DNA of 64,000 bases from contig JAKCOZ010000040.1 in assembly GCA_022605955.1 (NCBI GenBank), positions 1,922,001-1,986,000 of the forward strand, written 5' to 3'. This stretch comes from Rallus limicola. Its lineage: Eukaryota > Chordata > Aves > Gruiformes > Rallidae. Positions 55,640 through 64,000 of the stretch are shown piece by piece. The notes below the pieces were generated by a model. The model did not search any database. It worked only from the letters and a program-made list of their open reading frames with translations, and was not told the origin of the DNA. Positions within the stretch are counted from its first letter, which is position 1, and the number at the start of each line of letters is the position of its first letter. The translations under genes and the position numbers were made by a program.

Positions 55640-58250
55640 ATATCAGCACCAGGGGCAGAGATTATTGCCTGGACTCGAGCTCTATAATCAGCAAAAGGAA
55701 TAAGGATAAATCTATGGACAGATTCTAAGTACATCTCTGGAGTTTTGCATGCCCATGGAGTAATTTGGAAAGAGCGTGGGCTTCTAACAAGACAAGGGAA
55801 ACACATTAAGCATGCAGAAGAAATAATTTGCTTATTAGGAGCAGCTCAACTGCCAACCAAGGTTGCCATCACGCACTGGTGGGGACATACAAAAAGTAAC
55901 ACTGATTCAGAAAAAAGTAATAGATTAGCCAATGATTAGGCTAAGCAGGCTACAGAAGGGACATCTGGAAATCAAATTTGAACTCTGATCCCAACCAATA
56001 AAGACCAAGAACTTGAATTAGGAAAATGTTAAATATTCTAAATCGGATCAGGACTTAATGTTGGTACTTAAAGTGCAAATCCCCTCTAGAGGATGGGCAC
56101 ACTTAGAGGATGGAAGGATAATTTTACCCTCCACTTTGATGTGGAGTTTGGTAAAGAAAGAACATGATAAAACCCATTGGGGAGTCAAAAGGGAATAGGA
56201 AGAAATATGTATACTACTGTTCAATGGCAATGTGCAGTGTGCTTAAGAAATAATCCTAATACAGGGAATTGAATAATATTGGGTACAATTCAAAGGGAAA
56301 TAGTCCTGAAGACAGCTGGAAAATTGGTTTTTCTGAACTCCAGAGAAAAGGGGGTTATTGATACCTGTTGGTACTGACAGACACTTTTACTGGATGGACA
56401 GAAGCTTTCCCTTGCAGAACTAACAAAGCAAGAGAGGCAATTAAGGTACTGCTAAAGGGCATAATACTCAATTTGGGGTACCTGAGGTTATTTCTTCAGA
56501 TAGGGAACCATACTTTTGTGTGCAAGTAGTACAAATGAGCAAGATACTGGGAATTAATTGGCAACTACACACTCCTCACAGGCCACAAGCAAGCGGACAG
56601 GTAGAGAAGATGAACTGTTTGATAAAACAACAGATAGCAAAAATTTGACAAGAAGCAAATTTGTAGTGGTATCAAGCACTGCCTATAGCTTTGCTTAGGG
56701 TATGTGTAAAGTCTTGAGGTAAAGAGAATCTCAGTCCTTTTGCAATATTATATGGAAGACCATATCACACCAGATATAAAGGAAAGGACCAACATCAGAT
56801 TCTTACTTACAGAATTATAGGATATCTCTAGGAAAACAGCTAAAACAAATAAATAAGAGAATTTTAGAGACCAGAGCCAAAGGTTTAGACTACTCTATAC
56901 ACCCTTTTAATCCCGGAGATTGGGTTTTAAAAATTTTTCAAGTGATCCTCTTCAGGAAAAGTGGGACGGACCATACCAGGTGCTATTAACAACTTTCATA
57001 GCCATCAAGGTTCGAGAGCAATCTACATGGATTCATTATTCCCAAGTAAAAAGAGCCCCAGGAAAGCAATGGACTTCTGAACCCCAAGGATCTTTAAGGC
57101 TGAAACTGCAGAGATGGTAACATGAAAAATGACTGTATATATTTAATAATATTGTTCTTCCAAACCATTACTGCCTGGAAGGACAATGCTTAGCTACAAC
57201 TGACACAAGCTACTGGTCGAGCCTTGAACTTATCTGATTGTTGGATATGTACAGCACTGTCCAAGGAAAACATGGAACTGCCTCTCTTTGGAATACCAGT
57301 GGCATACACTAATTGAAGTTGGCCCTGTAGTACCTCAAAACATTCTCTGGTTCCAGATAGCAGAGAGACTGTACATTCTCAGGAGACTGAAGGAGTTGAA
57401 TGTTTGCCTGGTCAAAAATTAGTGCAACTCCCTAGTGGAAAAACATTATGCTGGGGAACAGCCACAATGATGTCAAATATCCCGACATCATACAGTTGTA
57501 AGAATAACAGATTAAAGAATGGGGCCAATCCCAAGTTTGAGCCACAAAGTTTGGAAAAGCCATAATCATAATGAAAAATTATACAGTTAGGAGATTTTAA
57601 TGTGAATTATATGGCCCTAAATTGGAGTTTTTGTTTCGAAGCATGGAAAGGAAAAGCTTCTTGTCAAAATACTTCCACACCAAGTGGGTGTCTGCTCCCT
57701 GTAGGGATTAAGGAAAGATTTTTCATTTTACTCTATTCCTAAAGGATTATGGTGGCTATGTGGAGATGGAAGGGCCCAAAAAGTATTACCACATAAATGG
57801 GGCGGAACATGTACTTTAGGATACCTAATTCCTGGAGACCAAATATTTAATCACTCACACACTCCACCAGGAATTTTACGGACTCCTTGGAGGAAAATAT
57901 ATAAAAGGGGACTAAATCCTCTACTAGTACCACCAACTGCTTTTCATGGCTTTGCAAGGGCATTCCTCCCATGGCTTGGAGTAAGTGAATTGGAAAAAGC
58001 TATGGTTAACATATCTGCCAACATGGAGTTATTCCAAAGGGACACAAGAGGTGCTATCCATAGATTACAATTAGAAGTTTCTTCCTTATGTAACGTAGTT
58101 AGACACAATCGAATAGCACTAGATCTTCTACTTGCCAAGGAAGGAGGTGTGTGCATGGCAATAAATCAAAGTTGTTGTGCAGATATAGATCAAGGAATGG
58201 AAATTGAAACAGATTTAGATAATATGTGGAAATAAACAAAAATTCTTCAC
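55640..58250 (+). pseudogene. Gammaretrovirus-like ERV: RNase H, integrase, env remnants
   Basis: Plus-strand frames, broken by stops and shifts, show in order: an RNase H end (VLHAHGVIWKERGLLTRQGK at 55735-55800); integrase core (DTFTGWTEAFPCRTNKA at about 56376-56428; HTPHRPQASGQVEKMN at about 56565, containing the third DDE acid); the integrase C-terminal part near 56920-57070; envelope surface-unit remnants (ALNLSDCWICTALSKENMEL near 57220-57280); and the envelope transmembrane unit from about 57950, including an 81-codon open stretch at 57990-58235 with a CX6CC motif at 58152-58178. It is cut by CR1 at about 58265. No LTR of its own was identified. The CX6CC motif marks a gamma-type envelope. 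Not a functional virus. Confidence 0.8.
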
Positions 58251-58264
58251 CAAGTATCTCATAC

Positions 58265-58840
58265 AGCAGATATAAAGAAGTCACTATCCCACTCTATGCA
58301 GCACTTGTCAGGCCATGCCTGGAATACTGGGTTCAGTTTTGGTTGCTGCTCAAAAAAAAGTTATGGCCAGGCTGGAGAAGGTCAAGAGAAGGGCCACAAA
58401 GGGCCTGGAAAGCCTGCTATATGAGGAAAGGCTGAGACAGCTGGTTCTGTTCAACCTTCAGAATAAAAAGCTTAGGGAAGACTTCATCAACAGGTTCCAG
58501 TACTTAAAGACTATCTACAAAATAGGTAGAGACTCCTGTTTTTAGAAGGAGTCACATGGAAGAGCTGAGGAATAATGGGTGTAAGTTCCTCCTGGAGAGA
58601 TTCCCACAGGACACAGGGAAAATCTTTTACCCTGAGAACAAGCACCCGTTGGCATAATCTCCCTTGGGAAGTGATGGATTGCTCAACATAAGATGTTTTT
58701 AAGATTTGGTGGGATAGGGTGCAGGGTCACCTGGTCTACATTTTGTTTTTCTTTAGATTGAGCACTTGCTAAAAAAGGTTGGACCACATGATCCTTGAGA
58801 TCCCTTCCAACCTGGTATTCTGTGATTGAATGATTCTATT
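58265..58840 (+). mobile_element. CR1 LINE 3' end
   Basis: ORF2 C-terminal phrases are visible ('gccatgcctggaatactggg', 'gccaggctggagaaggtcaa', 'aggaaaggctgagacagctg'). The 3' end carries 'gatcccttccaacctggtat' then 'tctgtgattgaatgattcta'. It is a more diverged CR1 subfamily than the one at 38330. Frames are broken. Confidence 0.85.
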
Positions 58841-59208
58841 AATATAATCACTATCCTCCAAAAGCCTTCTGAATTGGTTGAGCACTCTTATATTGACCCT
58901 CAGGAAGCTACAACAGTGGTTCTGTTTGAAGATGATAGGGAGCACGCTATGATAACATGAGGCTTCTTCAAGTGGCCCACTGCAATGTCATTTAGAAAGG
59001 ATCTCTTGGTTTTATTTCTTATTTCTCATGTCCTTTAACACCTATTGCTGTCATTTTGTTAAAGGCACCACAAGTTGGAGAGCCATCTGCAAACACACAT
59101 GAACCATTAACAAAATGGAGCTTCATGTCAAACAGACCTAGAGAAACTCTGGGATTTGATTAACAGGAAAATCAAGATTTCCAACCAGAAGAGATCTTCT
59201 CCTCCGGA
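58841..59208. other. Non-coding DNA, nothing recognised
   Basis: No gene or known repeat was recognised between the CR1 tail and the next LTR piece. Confidence 0.45.
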
Positions 59209-59475
59209 CCATGTTTTGGCTGGGGTGGAATTAATTTTCATGTTGGCAGTCCCTATAGTTCTGTGGTTTGGATTTGTAAGTATAAAAGGTCTAAAGAAGC
59301 GTGTGTGTTCCTTGCTGAGCAGGGCTTGCACAGCATCAAGGGCTTTTTCTAATTCAGCTCCAGAAATGATTCAACTGGGAGTGCACAGGTGCCTGGCAGG
59401 GGAGAGAACAGGCCCAGCTGACCATAACTGATCAACTGGATTATTCATACTGTATGACGACAGGAATGAGCTCAC
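59209..59475 (+). mobile_element. Group C-like LTR, 5' portion
   Basis: 'ggctggggtggaattaattt', 'gttctgtggtttggatttgt', 'cttgctgagcagggcttgca' and 'tattcatactgtatgacg' parallel the sense strand of the group C LTR (43168-43727 read in reverse). The 3' half is absent. Confidence 0.6.
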
Positions 59476-59496
59476 TGTTGTGTTGCACTTGTCTAC

Positions 59497-59501
59497 AAAG
59501 G
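59497..59501. repeat. Target-site duplication, left copy (AAAGG)
   Basis: AAAGG just before the LTR is repeated exactly at 60103-60107, just after it. Confidence 0.75.
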
Positions 59502-60102
59502 TGACCTAGTTTCAGGAAAAATAGAGTTAATTTTCTTTTTAGCTGGACACGGTGGATGCTGTGTTTGGGAGTTGGGATGAGAGCAGTGCTGGTAACACCC
59601 TGATGTTTCTAGTTGTTGCTCAGCAGTCAAGGGCTTTTCAGTTGTTCCTATTTCCCCACTAACGAGAAGGTGAGGGGGCACCCAGGAAGCTGGGAGCAGA
59701 CACAGCCAGGACAGGTGACCCGACCTGGCCGAAGGAGGTATTCCATGCCAATTACGTGATGCTCACCATAAGGGGGGGATGGTGGGGGAGGAGCACTCAG
59801 CTCCAGGATGCATGATTTTGGGGATGGTCTGGTTTTGGGACTGCTTTGATCTGTATGGTTCAGTGAGAAACCGCATCGTGTATCACCAGTCTCGTATGTT
59901 TTGCTACAAAGTCCTATTGTTGTCATTTCTGTCTGTCCGCTGTCCCAGTAAACTGTCCTTATCCCACCCATAAGGTTTGGGGTTTTTGGTTTCCTTTTCC
60001 TTTGTTTTTCTCTGTCCCCAGTCCCCCACACAGACACATACACACCTTCTTAGAGAGAGAGTGGCTGGGTGGTTGGATCTCATCTGGTGCAAAACCACAA
60101 CA
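59502..60102 (+). mobile_element. Group B solo LTR with perfect 5-bp duplication
   Basis: A 601-base LTR from TGACCTAGTTTCAGG to AACCACAACA. It includes 'gctgtgtttgggagttggga', 'ggaggtattccatgccaatt', 'ttttgctacaaagtcctatt' and 'cccagtaaactgtccttatc'. The flanks are identical (AAAGG), so this is a single integration reduced to a solo LTR. Frames inside it on both strands are shadows. Confidence 0.85.
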
Positions 60103-60189
60103 AAAGGTTCCAGCACAACACCCACACATCAAGGCAGGATCAGACATGGCTGGTGGAGAACCTGCAGCGAGGAGAATTCCAGGGGATGC

Positions 60190-60475
60190 CATAGCAGTCA
60201 GAGGTGCTGAACGGGAATCTGGCCATGAGCACATTGGCCTGCACTGGGATGAGTGTGGCTACACAGACAAGGGCCCTACTTGTCCATCTGGACTCAGCAT
60301 TGGCCAGGCCACCTCTGGAGCAGTCAGTCCCAGTGTGGGGCTCCCCGATCTGTAAGAATGGGCAGAGAAAGTCTGCCAAGACACGGTTAGGGGTCTTGTG
60401 TGGAGAGGCTGAGAGACCCCTCAGACTTCTTTATCCTGGGGAAGGGGAGGCTGAGGGAAGCCCTTGTTGTGCTAG
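60190..60475 (+). mobile_element. CR1 LINE fragment
   Basis: 'cacattggcctgcactggga', 'gccaggccacctctggagca', 'gaggctgagagacccctcag' and 'aggggaggctgagggaagcc' are degenerate CR1 ORF2 C-terminal phrases. No 3' tail is present. Confidence 0.55.
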
Positions 60476-61390
60476 ATGGAAAGAACATAAGAAAGAAAAT
60501 TACCAAAACTGCAGATATGAAGGTCAGAGTACACATGAGGATAAAAGAAATGTCATTCTGAGGGCAGTGCTGTGGTGTAAAATGTCACTCAGGGGAAGTG
60601 TGGATGAGCTGGTGGCTTTGTGTTTGTGGGAACAGCTGGAGAGGAGGAAGAGACAGCAGTACAGGCAGGGACATGGTCGGGTTAGAACAAGGTGGGGAAG
60701 GGCATTGGGTGCCTGCAGCCTGCAGAGAAACAAGCACAGGTGTGGGGCAGTGTGGGGTGGGCTGTGGTGCAGATGACCAAGGGTGCCAGCAAGGCTGAAA
60801 CAGCTTGATAGCAACAAGGTCTTTGCTCCCTTGGCTATGGCTGATGTCCCTGCCACAGAGGCCTCAAGGGAGACACACTGTCCTCACAGCCTCCTTGCGC
60901 CCACCGCAGGGGTGGTCACCATGTGTCATACCCCTGTCCTTCCCTTGGTATCACACTCCCTACATCCCAAGGAAGAGCCCTGAGACACAGGTGAGGGTCA
61001 GGATCTCCCTGCCCAGGGGCTGGGGGTCAGCGCTTGGCATTTCTGCTTCATCAGCCCAAGCCAGGGTGTCCTCAGCATCAGAGCTGCCTGTGCTTTGCCT
61101 GTGTTTGTCCTCATGGCCTCCAGTTGTCTGCTCTAAGGAGCCCATGGGGAGGCTTTGTCAGTAATAGCTCCCAGTGGGGCCTGTTAGTGCTCCAAGGTAC
61201 TTTGGGCATTACTCCAGACTTAACTTCTTGAGAGGCTTCTTCACTCTCCTCTTGGTATCTGAGGTCTGTGGACTCAGAAGAAAACACACCATGGGACTGA
61301 TTAACATCCAGAAAGCCCTTACAAGCATGTCTCTTCAACTCATTTTAATTAACAAAATAAAGACTTCTACAACTAATTGGATTTTAGTTA
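60476..61390. other. GC-richer non-coding DNA 3' of the OR14-like pseudogene
   Basis: No coding unit was recognised, although both strands have chance open frames because of GC content. It probably belongs to the duplicated unit that carries OR14-type genes in birds, judged only by its composition and position. Confidence 0.4.
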
Positions 61391-61394
61391 GGTC

Positions 61395-61520
61395 CTGGAG
61401 ATATTCAAACCCTCCTGGATGTGTTCCTGTGTGATTCAGTCTAGGTGATCCTGCTCTGGCAGGAGGAGTTGGACTAGATGATCTTTTGAGGTCCCTTCCA
61501 ACACCTAACGTTCAGTGAGA
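61395..61520 (+). mobile_element. CR1 LINE 3' end, short
   Basis: 'gagatattcaaaccctcctg', 'aggtgatcctgctctggcag', 'gaggagttggactagatgat', 'cttttgaggtcccttccaac' form the classic CR1 3' block. It is 5'-truncated to about 125 bases. Confidence 0.85.
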
Positions 61521-61784
61521 ATAAAATAAAAAGAAGGAAAAAAATGCCCTTGGTAGGCAGACCTGATGCAAAGAGAGCACAGGTCCTCATTACGCTGTGT
61601 CTGGGGCACACAAGACCAGGAGATACTGCATTAGGAATGGGATGAACATGGACCATTATAGCTTAGACAAACTAGGAGGGAAAACAAACAAACCAACAAC
61701 TAAAAACCTACTAAATACAGACTGGTCTTAACATGAGTTCCATGGCCAGAGATATGCAGAAGAAGATGAGCAGTTTATTGCTGC

Positions 61785-62715
61785 TTAGAAACATCCAGTC
61801 ATCAGTTTCCACACAGCATCCTTGAGCTCTTGGTTCCTCATGCTGTAGATGAGGGGGTTCACTGCTGGTGGAAACACTGAGTAAAGTGACTGTAAAATGA
61901 CACTACCAGGTTCAAAAATAGGGAGGAGATGGAGCAAGGCTTCAGGTAGGCAAACGTGGCAATGCTGAGAAACAGGGAGACTTCATCAAGGTGAGGGAGG
62001 CATGTGGAAAAGGCTTTGTGCAGTCCCTGCTGCGAGGGGATCCTCAGCACAGCTCTGAAGATCTGCACATAGGACAGCACAATGAACACAAAGCAGCCAA
62101 AAAATAAGCAGACACCAACCACAATGACTCCAGTTTCCCTGAGGTAGGCATCTGAGTAGGAGAGCTTGAGGATCTGGGGGCCTTGATAGAAGAACTGATC
62201 AACAGCATTGCCCTTGCAGAGGGGCAGTGAAAATGTACTGGCTGTGTGCAGCACAGCATAGAGAAACCCACTGGCCCAGGCAGCTGCTGCCATGTGGACA
62301 CAAGCTCTGCTGCCCAGGAGGGTCCCGTAGTGCAGGGGGTGGCAGATGGCAATGTAGCAGTCATAGGCCATGACAGTGAGAAGACAGAACTCTGTTGAGA
62401 TCAAAAATACAAAGAAAAAGAGTTGAGCCAGACACCCTGTGTAGGAAATGGCCCTGGTGTCCCACAGGGAACTGGCCATGGATTTGGGAACAGTGGTGGA
62501 GATGCAGCCAAGGTCAATAACAGAGAGGTTGAGGAGGAAGAAGTACATGGGGGTGTGGAGGCGCTGGTCACAGGCTATGGTGAGGATGATGAGGCCATTG
62601 CCCAGGAGAGCAGCCATGTTGATGCTCAGGAAGAGCCAGAAGGGCAGGAGCTGCAGCTCCCATGTGTCTGCAAAGGCCAGGAGGAGAACTGGCTGATGGA
62701 GCTGCTGTTGGACAT
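61785..62715 (-). pseudogene. Olfactory receptor pseudogene, OR14-like
   Basis: From the minus-strand ATG at 62715 (MSNSSSISQF) the frame breaks after about ten codons: one base is missing in the run near 62680-62686. The frame resumes as a long stretch from about 62620 ([57 protein letters not shown]), typical of the bird-expanded OR14-like group. A second break lies in TM7 near 61890, after which another frame gives VNPLIYSMRNQELKDAVW to a TAA at 61785-61787. Conserved residues are lost: DRY is DCY, and the loop cysteines are Tyr in FFYQGPQ and KLSYSD. Clearly a dead gene of normal overall length. It sits in GC-richer sequence than the other ORs. Confidence 0.9.
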
Positions 62716-64000
62716 CTGCTGCTCTGACCTGTCCAAAGAGGAAAAGGCATTGAGAAGTTAGGGAACTCTTCTTTGAGGAAAACCTCTTCCAATTCTTAGG
62801 GAATACCCTCAGATTGACTCTCTGGATTCAGGACATTTGGCAGGTCCCTTTTGGGAGGTATGATCTGGGTGGGCTTGAGTGTGCTACTGCTGGGAGGAGG
62901 GTCAGGTGTGGGCTCTCCAGAACTCAGTCCTGCCTGGCAGCAGTCAGTCAATAGAAGGATGATGTGATCTCAGACTAAATCCCCTGTGGAGAGGAATGAA
63001 CTTTCCAGCACTGTCACTCCAGTTTTACCCCAGGGCAGAGTAGAGCTTTGGAGCTTTGGTTTTCTCCTGACTGAACTGAGGAGTGTTTCTCCTGTCAGAA
63101 CTCCCTGACATTGCTGCTGCAGTGCCAGGGAAACCTTCCCCTGAGTGCAGAGTGGGGAGAGCTGCTCTGCCCTGGTCTCAGCTGCCCTGTGCTGGATGCT
63201 CTGTAATCACACCCTGGTGTTCCCTGTTGAAGAAACCGGTCCCCACAGAGAGCTGAGGAATCCAGTGTCCCAGGGCAGAATTCCAAAGCCCTCCTGCTTC
63301 GCAACCTACCCAAGTTGGATCTCAGCTCCCCGCTCCCAGCCAGGGACACACAGGGCTCACTGCAGCTGCCCACAGACAGGGGATGAGCAGCATTGCCACG
63401 GCCTCAGTGCTGAGATGTCTTCTGCGTGGGGCTCCTCTCTGGAGCACAAGAGTCCCTAGGAGAGCGGTGCCATTGTGGGAGGCAGCCTGCAGCCCAGCAG
63501 GAGCCCCGGGAAATCCTCAGTCCTACAGATGGGGGTCCTGAAGTGAGGGTCAGCTCAGTGCCAGCCCCACCAATGGATGTACTCAGAGCCCCAGGTAATG
63601 GTGGGACAAAGGCAGCAAGGAAAGGAGGGGAAATAGTAAGAAATGGTCCAGCCAAGGCTGGAAGGACAGGGACAGACTGACAGGCACTCAGAGGTTTCTC
63701 CTCACTGGGGGTCAAGCTGCCAAGAAGACTCAGCCTGAAACCCTGGAACTCTGGGTGCAGAGTCTGTGCTGGGTGGCAGAAACCAGGGCGTCACTGAGAA
63801 AAGTGTCAGCACTGCAGGGGATGTCAGGGAGGTACCAAATCCCCACTGCCAGAGCATTGCTGGGAGCAGCTCCTTCTCCCTCCCTGACAATGTCCCTGCT
63901 GCCTGGAATTGTCCCTGGAGCTGCTTCTCTTTGCCCATGTCACCTCCTGCTCTGTGCTCACAGACCTCATCCAAACTGCCCTGTGCTCAGCTCTGCTCTG
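62716..64000. other. GC-rich 5' flank of the OR14-like pseudogene
   Basis: No CR1, LTR or coding exon was recognised. Many short chance frames occur on both strands. It could contain the 5' non-coding exon and promoter of the OR14-like unit, but nothing proves it. Confidence 0.4.

Noticed and set aside
60204..60776. 190-codon plus-strand frame as a gene
   Set aside because: It covers a CR1 fragment and GC-rich DNA with few chance stops; no domain, no splice or start support.
1..64000. A previously undescribed defence or biosynthetic system
   Set aside because: The window is a vertebrate olfactory receptor cluster with transposon debris; nothing in it supports a novel multi-gene system.

Overview
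The window looks like nuclear DNA from a bird. It carries intronless class II olfactory receptor (OR) coding exons of several families, including a decayed member of the OR14-like group that is expanded in birds. The rest is mostly CR1 LINE fragments with their 3' ATTCTGTG-type tails and fragments of endogenous retroviruses (ERVs). The exact species cannot be read from the sequence; the repeat mix suggests a neoavian bird.

Layout. 1-6 kb: unique AT-rich DNA, then a pile of antisense LTRs. 6-7 kb: an OR6-like gene on the minus strand whose last codons lie inside an LTR. 7-17 kb: LTR, ERVL-like pol and rearranged CR1 pieces. 17.9-18.8 kb: OR10-like gene (+). 20.3-23.3 kb: decayed ERVL-like pol (RT, RNase H, integrase) with an LTR at its 3' side. 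25.6-26.5 kb: second OR6-like gene (+). 28-31.1 kb: antisense CR1 split by an ERV-like piece and a solo LTR. 31.1-36.5 kb: AT-rich, no recognised content. 36.6-37.5 kb: class II OR (+). 38-46 kb: CR1, LTR remnants and a compound pentanucleotide microsatellite. 46.9-47.8 kb: OR4-like gene (+), followed at 49.9 kb by an OR4-like relic cut by an LTR. 51.9-52.9 kb: OR of the 5/8/9 group (-). 55-58.3 kb: two facing RNase H domains of a gammaretrovirus-like ERV, then integrase and envelope remnants. 58.3-61.5 kb: CR1 and solo LTRs. 61.8-62.7 kb: OR14-like pseudogene (-) in GC-richer DNA that continues to the end of the window.

The six intact ORs are each a single coding exon of about 310-337 codons. 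Each has a plausible splice acceptor 12-81 bases upstream of the chosen ATG, consistent with non-coding 5' exons that are not identified here. They would act as odorant-sensing GPCRs in olfactory neurons, one gene per cell. No operon-like relationship is implied; the cluster is a tandem and inverted array of diverged paralogues separated by transposon debris. For convenience I name four LTR groups by shared sequence: A (about 1.03 kb), B (about 0.57-0.6 kb), C (a relative of B) and D (about 0.36-0.42 kb). All names, family assignments and functions come from recognition by eye, not from a database search. I saw no bacterial-type system, CRISPR array or RNA gene.
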